Shown: positions 1-8,255, counted from the stretch's first letter. The stretch: DNA of 44,042 nucleotides from a bacterium (GCA_030426745.1 JAUHYB010000002.1:1-44042), one strand, 5' to 3'. Notes: a model not told the origin generated them from the sequence alone. Numbers and translations are program-made.

Positions 1-1
1 G

Positions 2-763
2 CGCGCGTTCCTGCAGTCGGTGGACACGTGTTGTCGCCTGATCGACGAGGCGCTGACGGACGACGAGCGCGCGGACACGATGTTCGTGTTCCTGTCCGAC
101 AACGGTTCGACGACGAACATGCTGGACTCCGGCAGCAGCCCGTCGCTGCCGCCGGCGGGTCCGGGGTCGAACCCCTACATGCCGTCGCACTCCAAGCGCA
201 GCCCGTGGCAGGGCGGCATCGGCGCGGCGTGCGTGATCGCCGGCCCGCTCGTCGCGTCGCCGGGCGACGGCGACGCGCCGCGCGTGTGGAGCGGCCTGGT
301 CGGCGTCGAGGACCTGCACGAGGAGCTGTGCCGCTGGCTGGGCGTGCCGCTCGACGAGGCGCACGGGTACCTGCGGCGCGGGCTCGACGCGACCGCCGGC
401 GAGGGGCGACGCCACTACACCCAGCGCGCCTTCCAGAACGGCTTCGCGGACGACATCTTCTCCGGTGACCAGCAGAACGCCGTGCGCTTCGTCAGCGACC
501 AGAGCCACGACGGCTGGAAGCTGCTGTGGATCCGCGCCGGCCGCAAGCCGTCCCCCGACGTCCGCTGGGAGTGGCAGCTGTACGACATGCACCGCGACCC
601 CGTCGAGGCGCGCAACGTGTTCCCCGCCGACGCGGGCGGCGAGTCCATCCAGTCCCGCTACGGCCGCTTGCCGACGACGGCCCGCCGCCACTTCAACGAG
701 CTCTACCTGGACCTCGAGCGCCAGGACCTGATCCCGCCGGGCATGCAGGTCGAGCTGTTCTGA
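2..763 (+). CDS. Sulfatase (arylsulfatase family), C-terminal part
   Basis: The reading frame is open from the first bases of the window, so the 5' end of the gene lies outside it; about 253 residues are present. Sulfatases hydrolyse sulfate esters, in marine planctomycetes often from algal polysaccharides. What is seen is the alkaline-phosphatase-superfamily C-terminal half: a two-partner stretch FLQSVDTCCRLIDEAL, then FVFLSDNGS, whose Asp-Asn are metal ligands in the family, then a Lys/Trp-Gly-Gly segment (HSKRSPWQGGIGAACVIAGP) and a late block QLYDMHRDPVEARN that matches the family's LYDLxxDPxExxNL motif. The catalytic Cys/Ser-x-Pro-x-Arg site would be upstream and cannot be checked. The gene converges on the SDR gene with only about 20 bp between stops. 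The family is clear; the substrate is unknown. Confidence 0.88.
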   Translation, partial: RAFLQSVDTCCRLIDEALTDDERADTMFVFLSDNGSTTNMLDSGSSPSLPPAGPGSNPYMPSHSKRSPWQGGIGAACVIAGPLVASPGDGDAPRVWSGLVGVEDLHEELCRWLGVPLDEAHGYLRRGLDATAGEGRRHYTQRAFQNGFADDIFSGDQQNAVRFVSDQSHDGWKLLWIRAGRKPSPDVRWEWQLYDMHRDPVEARNVFPADAGGESIQSRYGRLPTTARRHFNELYLDLERQDLIPPGMQVELF

Positions 764-784
764 CGGCGCGCGGGCGCCCCGGCT

Positions 785-1690
785 TCAGCGCGGGCAAGCC
801 GTCAGTCGGAAGTCCTCGGGCCGGAACGCGCCGGCCCGCGGCAGGCGCGGCGCGATCGTCGCCGCGTCGAAGGGGACGCGCGGCGCGAGGTCGGCGGGCA
901 GCGCGTCGACCTCGCCCCACGGCTCGACGAGCGACTCCGACAGGATGCGCACCTGCGCCAGCGAGACGAGCGGGACGCGCATCGTCCGCTCCAGGACCAA
1001 CGCGAGCGCGCGGTGCGTCGCGACGGGCAGGGGCACCAGCAGCGGCTGCTTGCCGACCACGCGCCCGACCTTCCGCACGACGCCGGCCAGGTCGGTCAGC
1101 GTCGGCCCGGTCACGGCGACGGTCTTGCCGGCGAGGCGCTCGTCGCCGAGGCCCGCGGCGAGGACGCGCGCGACGTCCTCGACCGCGACGGGGCGCATCG
1201 GGCGGGGCCGCGCGCCCACGAGCCCGAAGACGGGGAAGGTGTGCAGCGCCCTCGACAGGTGGTCCAGAAGGTGATCGCCGCGCCCGTGGATCACGCCGGG
1301 CTTCAGGATCGTGTAGGTCAGGCCCGACGAGCGCACGATCTCCTCGGCGGCCCACTTCGACTCGTGGTACGGCGAGCCGCAGTCGGGTCGCGCGCGCAGG
1401 AAGCTCATCAGCGCGACGCGCGGGACGCCTTGCGCGCGCGCCGCGGCCACCACGCGCCGCGTGCCCTCGACGTGCACGTCGGCGTAGCGCTGGCCCGTCA
1501 ACTCGCGGTTGATACCGGCGCAGTGCGCGACGCCGTCGCAGCCCGCCAGCGCGGCGTTCAGCGCCGCCTCGTCGCGCACGTCCACGCCGTTGCGGCGCGA
1601 GACGGCGACGACCTCGTGACCGCCGGCGATCAACTCGCGCGCCAGCGCGCGCCCGACGAACCCCGTGCCTCCCGTGATCGCGTACTTCAT
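785..1690 (-). CDS. NAD(P)-binding SDR-family epimerase-like protein (NDUFA9-like)
   Basis: A 301-residue atypical short-chain dehydrogenase. It opens with MKYAITGGTGFVG, the GxxGxxG dinucleotide-binding loop, followed by a Rossmann pattern (VVAVSRRNGVDV), an HCAGIN segment and YHESKWAAEEIV, which holds the Tyr-x3-Lys-like pair. The later part (TYTILKPGVIHGRGD, RPVAVEDVARVLAAGL) is typical of the complex-I-NDUFA9-like group of atypical SDRs. An upstream in-frame ATG at 1783 would extend the protein into the regulator gene. I chose 1690 because it gives a normal N-terminus and a 4-base ATGA overlap with the regulator's stop, which implies translational coupling. Its expression should therefore follow the ArsR-type regulator. 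The substrate is not known. Confidence 0.85.
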   Translation of the reverse strand: MKYAITGGTGFVGRALARELIAGGHEVVAVSRRNGVDVRDEAALNAALAGCDGVAHCAGINRELTGQRYADVHVEGTRRVVAAARAQGVPRVALMSFLRARPDCGSPYHESKWAAEEIVRSSGLTYTILKPGVIHGRGDHLLDHLSRALHTFPVFGLVGARPRPMRPVAVEDVARVLAAGLGDERLAGKTVAVTGPTLTDLAGVVRKVGRVVGKQPLLVPLPVATHRALALVLERTMRVPLVSLAQVRILSESLVEPWGEVDALPADLAPRVPFDAATIAPRLPRAGAFRPEDFRLTACPR

Positions 1691-1992
1691 CGCTTCTTCC
1701 TCGCGCGCTTCCTGCGACGGATCTGCGTAGGGCAGACGTCGCTCAAGAACTCGTTCAGGGTCTCGACCAGCGGGGCCGCGCACAGCGAGTAGAGGATGCG
1801 GTTCGCGTCACGCCGCGACTCGATCAGCCCCGCGCCGGCGAGGATCGACAGGTGTCGCGAGATCGAGGGCGCGGCGATGTCGAACTGCTCGGCGATCTCG
1901 CCGGCGGCGCGCTCGCCCCCGCGGAGGATCTGGAGGATCTCGCGCCGGGTGGGGTCGGCGAGGGCCTTGAAGACGCGTGCGGCTCCGGTCAT
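1687..1992 (-). CDS. ArsR/SmtB-family winged-helix regulator, SdpR-like
   Basis: 101 residues with a complete winged helix-turn-helix. The opening VFKALADPTRREILQILRGG, the recognition region IAAPSISRHLSILAGAGLI and the wing RRDANRILYSL match the ArsR family, closest to the SdpR-type autorepressor group as I recall it. There is no CxC or other evident metal-binding Cys cluster in the DNA-recognition helix; a single Cys (in SLCAA) and another near the C-terminus are the only ones. A basic tail (RRRKRARKKR) follows. The stop overlaps the start of the SDR gene (ATGA), so the two form an operon. Autorepression is likely: a promoter with an 8-bp direct repeat between its -35 and -10 boxes lies immediately upstream. 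Confidence 0.88.
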   Translation of the reverse strand: MTGAARVFKALADPTRREILQILRGGERAAGEIAEQFDIAAPSISRHLSILAGAGLIESRRDANRILYSLCAAPLVETLNEFLSDVCPTQIRRRKRARKKR

Positions 1993-2027
1993 GAGTCGCA
2001 GATTAGCAAAATAGCGAAATGCCGCAA
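1993..2027 (-). promoter_or_regulatory. Probable leaderless promoter and operator of the ArsR-type gene
   Basis: Read on the minus strand: TTGCGG at 2027-2022, a 16-base spacer, TAATCT at 2005-2000, then seven bases to the ATG. This is an AT-rich island in very GC-rich DNA. Between the boxes lies a tandem repeat, on the plus strand TAGCAAAA followed directly by TAGCGAAA (2004-2019). The promoter boxes and the repeat are seen in the sequence; their use as an autorepressor operator is inference. Confidence 0.55.
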
Positions 2028-2082
2028 GTGGGCGCCGCCCGGGCCCGGGCCGGGATGGGCGGCGCCCCGGCCCGCCCCGCTC

Positions 2083-2119
2083 GGGCGCGGGCGGGGGCGG
2101 GCGGGGGCGGGGGCGGGGG
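2083..2119 (+). repeat. G-tract array with single-base spacers (G-quadruplex candidate)
   Basis: Seven consecutive runs of three to five G separated mostly by a single C, ending two bases before the stop codon of the leftward sigma-fusion gene. The G-rich strand is the template strand for that gene. Runs of G3-5 with one-base loops are the most stable kind of G-quadruplex sequence. It may help end transcription, but it may equally be slippage-prone low-complexity DNA. Confidence 0.6.
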
Positions 2120-2121
2120 CC

Positions 2122-4755
2122 CTAGCGCACCGGGCGCAGGTACGCCGACAGGAAGACCGTCCCCTCGTCCCACCCCCCGAGCTCGCCGTCCGGACCCAGG
2201 TCGGACACGAAGGTGCTGTCGCCGAAGACGGTCCACAGGCGGGCGTCCACGTGCACGCGGTCCGGGCGTTCGGGCAGGTCGAGGTGCAGGAAGCCGGTCG
2301 AGGCGGTCCAGCCGACGGACTCGCCGTCCGCGAAGACCTCGACGCCCTCGAGGCCGCTCATCGACTCGATCGACAGCAGGTTGACGATCGCCGAGAAGCC
2401 GCGCTCCAGGCGCACGACCAGCGTCGCGTCGCCCGCGAAGTCGACTTGGGTGCCGGCGGCGGCGCGGTATCCGGCGGCGTGTACGCGCCAGTCGAAGCGC
2501 GCGTCGTCGAAGACCTCGCGCGACCACGCGCCGTCCTCGCCCGGCGCGTCGAGCATCTCGACGCCGCCGCGCGGGTGGAAGTAGACGCGGTAGTCGTCGA
2601 TCGCCTCGCCCGTCGCCGCGTCCACCGCCGCGATGCGCAGCGCGCGCCGCGGCGCGTCGTCTCCGATCACGAAGTGCACGGCGTCGTCGGGCGGCGAGAC
2701 GATGCGCTCGCCCTCGGACACCTCCGCCGTGTCCAGCGTGCAGCACCGCAGCCGGTACGACCCGCTGCCGAGTTGCTCGAACGCGTAGTCCGCGACCCAG
2801 CGACCGTCCTCCAGCACCCACTCCGGGTCCGCGCGCCGCCACGCGTCCTGGTCGCCGGTGCCCTCCAGGAACATCACGACGCGACCCTGGTACGCGCCCG
2901 TCGCGCTGGTGATGCGGCCGCGCACGTCGCCGCCGGGCGGCCGGCGCTGCAGCCGCAGCACGGCTTCGACGTCCTGGTCGTATCGCGCGTGGACGACCTC
3001 GTCGAAGGGGAAGTAGTCCTTGTGCTTCACGTACATGACGTGGCGCCCGGCTTCCAGGCGCGTGAAGGTGAAGCGCCCGTAGAGGTTCGTGCGGGCCGAG
3101 CGCGCGCGGCGCTCGCCCTCGACCTGCAAGCCGACCAGCACGTGCGGGATCGGTTCTCCGGCGTCGTCGACCACGCGGCCGTCCACGACGGCGAAGGGGC
3201 GCAGCGGGACGCGGATCGGGTGCGGGCAGACGCCGCGCGTGAACGGCGCGTCGATCGAACCGCACCAGCGACCTTCGGGCGCCTCCAGCCCCAGGCTCCA
3301 CGCGGGGCGCTCCGACCCGACGATCGACTCGTTCGGGAAGCGCACCCACGGGCGCGGCGCGGCGCGCACGTCGGCGGAGCGCCGCCACTCGGTCGCGAGC
3401 GCGTCGTCCGCCTCGGCGTAGTGCGCGACGAAGTCCTCGACCTGCGTGCCCGCCGGCGGGTCGAGGTCGAGGAAGAAGGTCGGGCCGAGCTCGACGGCGA
3501 AGTCGACCGCCGCGGCGGCGTCCGCGCGCGCGACGTCCAGCCGCGCGTGGGACGGATCCGGCGTGACGACGATGTGGCCCCACTCCACGCCGTCGTGCGG
3601 CGCTTCCGTCCCCTCGCCTTCGAAGGTGATCGGCGCGGTCGGCGTCGCGGGGGCTTGCACGACCCCGACGCCGGAGATGCTGCCCGTCACCCGGCGCGGC
3701 CCGCCGAGCTCGTCGGGGTCGTCCGGGTCGCTCCGCGTGTCCGGCTCGTGTCGATAACGCACCTCCAGGGCGAGCGGGAACGACGCCGCCGTCTCGTACC
3801 GCCCGTCCGCGTCGGTGACGACTTCCTCGCACGCGCCGCCGCCTTCCACCGAGAAGGTGTAGTAGGGCACGCCCTGTCCGGTCGACGCGTAGGTCACGCG
3901 CCCGCTGACCGTCGACGACGGCCCCGCGGCGGCGACGCGCGACGACACGGCGTCCGCGCCGGGGGCGCCCGTCGCGACGGGCGGCAGCGAGTCCGCGGGC
4001 AGCGGATGGTCGGCGCGCGCGCGCGGCGCCGCGGCGACGTCTCCCGGCGGCGCGGCGGGCGGCGGGTCCGGCGCTCCGCGATCCGACACGACGTACGCGC
4101 CCAGCGCGCAACAGAGCACCACGGCGGCGGCCAGGGCCTTCTTCATCGTCAACGCTCCCAGCGCGAGTCCGGCGCCCGCGCGCTCCGCGCCGCCGACCGC
4201 GCACAGCGGCAGCAACATCGCGGGCCACGGGCCGAGCTCGCTCGGGCGCCCGCGCAGGTCCTCGCGCAAGCGCGCGAGCCCCCGACGCAAGCGCGTCTTG
4301 ACCGTCGCCGTGGGGCAGCCTTCCAGCCGCGCGATCTCCTCCGGCGTGCGGTCCTCGTAGTAACGCAAGTACAGGACGCGCCGTTGTTCGGGAGGGAGTG
4401 CCGCGAGCGCGCGGGCCAGGCGATCCGCGACCTCCAGGCGGTGGTCGACGTCCTCGCCGGTGCTCGCGGACGCCTCGCGCGCGACGCGCTCTTCGCGCCG
4501 CTTGCGGGCCGACGACGACCGCGCGCGGTCGCGCACGACGTTGCGGGCGACCTTCGCGAGCCACCCGCGCGGTTCGTCCGCGTCGCGCGGCGGCCGGCGC
4601 AACGATCGCAGCCAGACGTCCTGCGCCACGTCGTCCGCCTCGGCCTCCTCGCGCACCAGCCGCCGCGCGAGCGCGCGCAGGAAGTCGGCGTGGGCGAGGA
4701 GGTCGGCGGCGGGGTCCGGGGCGTAGGAGTCGGCGTCGGTCAAGGCGGGTCCCAT
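2122..4755 (-). CDS. ECF sigma-70 domain fused to a TM anchor and carboxypeptidase-regulatory-like domains
   Basis: 877 residues in one uninterrupted frame. Residues ~20-80 form sigma region 2 (FLRALARRLV, DDVAQDVWLRSLRRP, GWLAKVARNVVRDRAR) and ~115-165 sigma region 4 (LPPEQRRVLYLRYYEDRTP, then the HTH PTATVKTRLRRGLARLRED). A hydrophobic stretch at ~179-222, with KKALAAAVVLCCALGAYVV as the clearest TM helix, is followed by a Pro/Ala linker and about 640 residues of beta-rich sequence. That part includes carboxypeptidase-regulatory-like repeats: SGRVTYASTGQGVPY, VDGRVVDDAGEPIPHVLV with TNLYGRFTFTRLEAGRH, and VRGRITSATGAYQGRVV. The implied topology is a cytoplasmic sigma domain held at the membrane with an extracytoplasmic sensor. 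No separate anti-sigma factor is visible. Sigma-domain fusions are known in planctomycetes; how this one is released or activated is unknown. Confidence 0.85.
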   Translation of the reverse strand: MGPALTDADSYAPDPAADLLAHADFLRALARRLVREEAEADDVAQDVWLRSLRRPPRDADEPRGWLAKVARNVVRDRARSSSARKRREERVAREASASTGEDVDHRLEVADRLARALAALPPEQRRVLYLRYYEDRTPEEIARLEGCPTATVKTRLRRGLARLREDLRGRPSELGPWPAMLLPLCAVGGAERAGAGLALGALTMKKALAAAVVLCCALGAYVVSDRGAPDPPPAAPPGDVAAAPRARADHPLPADSLPPVATGAPGADAVSSRVAAAGPSSTVSGRVTYASTGQGVPYYTFSVEGGGACEEVVTDADGRYETAASFPLALEVRYRHEPDTRSDPDDPDELGGPRRVTGSISGVGVVQAPATPTAPITFEGEGTEAPHDGVEWGHIVVTPDPSHARLDVARADAAAAVDFAVELGPTFFLDLDPPAGTQVEDFVAHYAEADDALATEWRRSADVRAAPRPWVRFPNESIVGSERPAWSLGLEAPEGRWCGSIDAPFTRGVCPHPIRVPLRPFAVVDGRVVDDAGEPIPHVLVGLQVEGERRARSARTNLYGRFTFTRLEAGRHVMYVKHKDYFPFDEVVHARYDQDVEAVLRLQRRPPGGDVRGRITSATGAYQGRVVMFLEGTGDQDAWRRADPEWVLEDGRWVADYAFEQLGSGSYRLRCCTLDTAEVSEGERIVSPPDDAVHFVIGDDAPRRALRIAAVDAATGEAIDDYRVYFHPRGGVEMLDAPGEDGAWSREVFDDARFDWRVHAAGYRAAAGTQVDFAGDATLVVRLERGFSAIVNLLSIESMSGLEGVEVFADGESVGWTASTGFLHLDLPERPDRVHVDARLWTVFGDSTFVSDLGPDGELGGWDEGTVFLSAYLRPVR

Positions 4756-4817
4756 TCTCGGTGCGTCGACCGTGGAACGGAGCCGCGCGCGCCGGAGGAT
4801 TCAGGAAACCGCCGGGA

Positions 4818-5783
4818 TCAGGCGTCCGCGGGCTCCGCCTCGCGCGCCGCCGCGCCGTTGCGGTCCTCGCGCGATCCGGCGGCCTCCATGACCACCGAGC
4901 GCGCGCGGCCCAGGTCCAGCGTGCGGATCGGGAAGGGGATCTCGATCTCGTGCTCCCGGAAGGCCTCGTGGATCGCGACGATCGCGTGGTGTTTCGCCTC
5001 GGGATGGATGACGTCGCCGGGGACGTCGATCCAGAAGCGCACGACCAGGTCGATCGAGCTGCCGCCGAACTCCTCGGCGAAGACCTCGACCGGTTCGTCC
5101 TGCAGCGCGAAGTCCAGCGCGCGCACGGCGTCGCCGGCGACCTCGACCGCCCGGCGCAGCTCGGTCTCGTACGCGACGCCGACCTCGACGTCGACGCGGC
5201 GCTTCGCGCTCATCGAGTAGTTGATGAGCGGGTTCTCGAAGACCTCCTTGTTCGGGATCACGACCGTGCGGCCGTCGAAGGTCCGCACCAGCGTGTTGCG
5301 CAGGTTCAGGCGGTGGACGACGCCGAAGTACCCGTTGGTCTCGACCTGGTCGTCGACGTGGAACGGCTTGCGGATGCCCATCGCGACGCCGGCGATCAGG
5401 TTCGCCGCCAGGTCCTGGAACGCGAAGCCGACCGCGATACCGACGATGCCGGCGCCGGCCAGCATCGAGAAGATCGTCTTGTCGAGGCCCATCACGCCGA
5501 GCGCGACGACCGCGCCCAGCAGCACGACGGCGACGCGCGCCATGGACGACGTCAACGCGGCGATCGCGGACGTCGCGCCGACGCGCTTCGAGAAGCGGCC
5601 GAACAGCTTGGCCGCGGGGCCGGAGACGACGCCGAAGAACACGACGATCGCCAGCGCGATGGCGAGGTTCGGCACGTTCGAGACGAAGGTCTCGAGCCAG
5701 CCGTTCAGCTTCTCCTGGAGGATCTCCAGGGCCTTGTTCCAGTTCATCTCCATCGTCTCGGCGGTGGTGGGGGCGGCGGTCAC
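4818..5783 (-). CDS. mscS: MscS-family mechanosensitive channel
   Basis: 321 residues; small-conductance mechanosensitive channels release solutes on hypo-osmotic shock. Three TM segments lie in the first ~130 residues, the last being the pore helix (FSMLAGAGIVGIAVGFAFQDLAANLIAG), rich in Gly/Ala as in MscS TM3. The beta domain follows, with IRKPFHVDDQVETNGYFGVV, LRNTLVRTFDGRTVVIPNKE and ENPLINYS, then the alpha/beta vestibule domain. The start is GTG at 5783 with GAAGGA six bases upstream; an ATG ten codons in (5753) is an alternative. A minus-strand TATCCG-type hexamer lies about 30 bases upstream. The next upstream gene is another small membrane protein (DUF1328). Confidence 0.93.
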   Translation of the reverse strand: MTAAPTTAETMEMNWNKALEILQEKLNGWLETFVSNVPNLAIALAIVVFFGVVSGPAAKLFGRFSKRVGATSAIAALTSSMARVAVVLLGAVVALGVMGLDKTIFSMLAGAGIVGIAVGFAFQDLAANLIAGVAMGIRKPFHVDDQVETNGYFGVVHRLNLRNTLVRTFDGRTVVIPNKEVFENPLINYSMSAKRRVDVEVGVAYETELRRAVEVAGDAVRALDFALQDEPVEVFAEEFGGSSIDLVVRFWIDVPGDVIHPEAKHHAIVAIHEAFREHEIEIPFPIRTLDLGRARSVVMEAAGSREDRNGAAAREAEPADA

Positions 5784-5937
5784 GGGCGTCCTTCGGGGCG
5801 GTTCGCGGCGGATAGAGGTGCGGCCGGTCGCGGAGGGAGGCGACCGGCCGCGGCGGGGATGGGGTGGTGGTGCCCCGCTCCGCGTGTGGTGCGGTGGTGC
5901 GGGAGGAGTGGGGGCGGGGCCGGGGTCGTCGGCGGGA

Positions 5938-6108
5938 TCAGGTCGCGGCGCCGGTTCGCTTGCCCGTGATCAGGCTGATGACGAGCAGGATCAGGAACAG
6001 GACGAAGAGGATGCCTGCGATGTCCATGGCCAGGGCGGACACGCCCGTCAGTCCGAGCAATCCGGCGATCAGGGCGAGGACGAGCATCGTGACGGTCCAA
6101 CTCAACAT
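5938..6108 (-). CDS. DUF1328-type two-TM mini membrane protein
   Basis: 56 residues, nearly all in two hydrophobic helices (MLVLALIAGLLGLTGVSA and IAGILFVLFLILLVISLI) ending in a short basic tail. Size, opening MLSWTV and helix pattern match the DUF1328/YtjA family, whose function is not established. The frame extends upstream to an ATG at 6243, but that N-terminus is low-complexity and the start at 6108 has a good ribosome-binding site (CGGAGA, about six bases before the ATG). It lies between MscS and a coiled-coil lipoprotein in the same direction, which suggests an envelope or osmotic-stress group. Confidence 0.85.
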   Translation of the reverse strand: MLSWTVTMLVLALIAGLLGLTGVSALAMDIAGILFVLFLILLVISLITGKRTGAAT

Positions 6109-6283
6109 GGCGGTTCTCCGGTCGGGTGTTGCGGTGTGAAGGTGTGGTCGCGGGTCGCGGGCCGGCCGCGTCCGGCGTGCGGCGGTGTCGTCGTGCAGCG
6201 GTGTCGTCGCGCAGCGGTGGCAGTCGTGCAATCCGTCAGCCATCCGGCGGCGCTGCGCCGCGGGTCAGGATCCGCGGCGCGGA

Positions 6284-6682
6284 TCAGGAGTCGGTGCGCT
6301 CCTCGATCTCGTCCTCGAGCTCCTCGAGCTCGTCCACGACGTCGTCGCGCATCTCGTCCCAGCCGTCGGCGGCGTCGTCGCCCAGCTCGTCGAGGCGGTC
6401 GCGCAGGTCGTCGACGCGCTCGCCCAGCGCCTCGCGCGCCTCGGCGGCCTCGTCGCCCGCGGACTCGGCCGCGTCACCGGCCTCGTCGCGCCACTCGTCG
6501 ATCGTCTCGCTCATGTCGTCGAGCTGATCGTCGACGGCGTCGCGGAACTCGTCGCTCTGCTCGGCGGTGTAGTCGCGCAGCTCCGACAGGAAGTCGTCGG
6601 CCTCGGCGCGGACCTCGTGCGCGGACTCGGAGCAGGCGGTGGTCAGGATCAGGAACAGCGGCATCGCGTAGCGGAACTTCAT
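6284..6682 (-). CDS. Acidic coiled-coil lipoprotein
   Basis: 132 residues. The signal peptide MKFRYAMPLFLILTTAC ends in a lipobox with Cys17. The rest is strongly acidic and predicted helical throughout (repeated DDxxDE/LRDRLDEL patterns), consistent with a long surface coiled coil. I recognise no catalytic domain. The general layout resembles small outer-membrane lipoproteins that pack around peptidoglycan, but there is no sequence motif to support that role. Confidence 0.75.
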   Translation of the reverse strand: MKFRYAMPLFLILTTACSESAHEVRAEADDFLSELRDYTAEQSDEFRDAVDDQLDDMSETIDEWRDEAGDAAESAGDEAAEAREALGERVDDLRDRLDELGDDAADGWDEMRDDVVDELEELEDEIEERTDS

Positions 6683-6982
6683 GGCGTCGGTTCGTGTCGT
6701 GGGTTCGTGCGGGTGGGTGGCTTCGCGGGGCGAAGACGGCGGAGGGTTCGCAACGGCTGTGCCGCCGGCCCGAGACGCGGACGGAAGTCCTGCGTGCGCA
6801 AGCGGTTGCGCGCCGTTCGGGCCCGGTCGCGCGGCCGCGCCGCGGCGCGACGGTCGGGCTTCGGCACCCGATCTCGTCGGGCCGCCGCGCTCCGATCGGC
6901 CGCCGCGTGTCCCGCCCGGCGGCGCGCTCTAGGCTGCGCGCTCTCCCGCCCGTCCGCCGCGAACGTCCACCGTACGATCCCC
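6683..6982. other. Divergent intergenic region, no gene seen
   Basis: 300 bases between the leftward coiled-coil lipoprotein and the rightward propeller-like lipoprotein. It must hold both promoters; only the rightward -10-like hexamer at 6930 is convincing. Open frames through it have the Arg/Ala/Pro composition of GC-rich noncoding frames. Confidence 0.6.
6930..6935 (+). promoter_or_regulatory. -10-like hexamer TAGGCT
   Basis: TAGGCT followed by GCGCG, 47 bases before the ATG at 6983. It matches the recurring TAGnnT-G/C signature found before many genes here. No good -35 box is visible. Confidence 0.4.
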
Positions 6983-8179
6983 ATGCTCCGCCACGCCGCT
7001 TCGCCTCGCGTCCCCCGCATCGCCGCGCCGCTCCGCGCCGCGCTCGTCGCCGTCCCGTTCCTCGCGAGCGCGTGCGTGTCGCGACCCGACGCGTCGAGCA
7101 CGCGCGCGCTCGACCCCACGCGCGGCGAGGTGCCGATCAGCGGGGCCGAGGCCGGCTGGGAGGCGCGCCTGGTGCTCGACGTCGGCGACGTCGGCGTGTG
7201 GACCGTCGAACCCGAGCCGGTCTTCCCGCAGTACGCGATGGACCAGCTGGTGGGGCTCGACGACCTGGGCCGCTGTCACGTGATGATCTCGTACAGCGGA
7301 AAGTGGACGCACCGCGTGCGCGGCGGCGACCTGGATTGGCTCGGCGCGGTCGCGCACGGTGACGTCGATCCGCGCGTGGAGGGCGCCGAGCTGTACGTGG
7401 CCGGCGCGCGCGGCAACGTCTATCAGCTGACGACCTTCGAGTCGGGCGACCTGGACTGTCGCCTGGTCGGGCAGATCCCCGGCTGCGAGGTGCACGCGAT
7501 GATCGCGGGCGACGTCGACCGGCGCAGCCCGGGCGCGGAGGTACTCGTGTTCACCAGCCCCGGCCGGATGTACCGCCTGGCCGCGACGGGGGACGACGGG
7601 CGGTTCGACCTGGAGCTGCTCGAGCGGCTGCCCGGCCGCGTGCGCGACGCGGTCGCGCTGCCGCGCGCGGTCGGTGAACCGCAGCGCGTCGTCGCGGCGA
7701 ACCGCGCGGGCCTGCTGCAGGTGCTGACGATCGACGCGGACGGCGCGAGCTGGGACACGATCCACGCCGCGCCGATGGGCTTCGGGCGCGTCGACCTGCG
7801 GCCCGGCGGCGGCGCGACGGTGCTGTACAGCACGCTGGACGACGGCCGCGTGTTGCGGCACGAGAGCGCGCCCGACGGCGCGTGGACGACCGAGACGATC
7901 TTCGACGGACCGCAAGGGCCGCGCGGCATCGCGGCGGGCGCCTTCGACGACGACCCGGAGACGGAGACCGTCGCCGTGTTCGGCTACAGCGCCGAGGTGC
8001 AGCTCCTGACCGGGCGCGACGGCGCGTGGACGACCGAGACGATCTTCCGCGACCGCGAGCGCGGACACTGGCTGGCGGCGGGGGAGTTCGACGGTCGCAA
8101 CGCGACGGACGAGCTCGTGTGCAGCGGCTACGGCGGGCGGATCGTGCTGCTGCAGCGTCCGGTGGGGTACGGGCGCTGA
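6983..8179 (+). CDS. Propeller-like (FG-GAP/VCBS-type) lipoprotein
   Basis: 398 residues. A signal peptide ends at LASAC (Cys31), predicting lipidation. The mature part is a run of beta-propeller-like repeats with the FG-GAP flavour: HGDVDPRVEGAELYVAG, AGDVDRRSPGAEVLVFTS, AGAFDDDPETETVAVFG, AGEFDGRNATDELVCSG. Each pairs a G-D-x-D turn with an E-L/V-V-V strand. WTTETIF occurs twice near the C-terminus. Such proteins are thought to be scaffolds or ligand binders at the cell surface. The ATG at 6983 was chosen because it begins the signal peptide; the frame runs open far upstream without credible coding. It heads a possible tandem with the DUF481 gene, although that one seems to have its own promoter. 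Confidence 0.8.
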   Translation: MLRHAASPRVPRIAAPLRAALVAVPFLASACVSRPDASSTRALDPTRGEVPISGAEAGWEARLVLDVGDVGVWTVEPEPVFPQYAMDQLVGLDDLGRCHVMISYSGKWTHRVRGGDLDWLGAVAHGDVDPRVEGAELYVAGARGNVYQLTTFESGDLDCRLVGQIPGCEVHAMIAGDVDRRSPGAEVLVFTSPGRMYRLAATGDDGRFDLELLERLPGRVRDAVALPRAVGEPQRVVAANRAGLLQVLTIDADGASWDTIHAAPMGFGRVDLRPGGGATVLYSTLDDGRVLRHESAPDGAWTTETIFDGPQGPRGIAAGAFDDDPETETVAVFGYSAEVQLLTGRDGAWTTETIFRDRERGHWLAAGEFDGRNATDELVCSGYGGRIVLLQRPVGYGR

Positions 8180-8255
8180 CCGGACGCGGCGGCGCGCGCC
8201 GGCTCGCGGTGAACTCATGGAGCGACGCCGCGTCGCCATATCGCCGCGCCCCGCG

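Noticed and set aside
1852-5220. A 1,122-codon open frame on the plus strand, antisense to the sigma-fusion and MscS genes.
   Set aside because: Composition is dominated by Arg, Ala, Gly and His with no domain; long antisense frames are expected at this GC content. The minus-strand genes have clear motifs.
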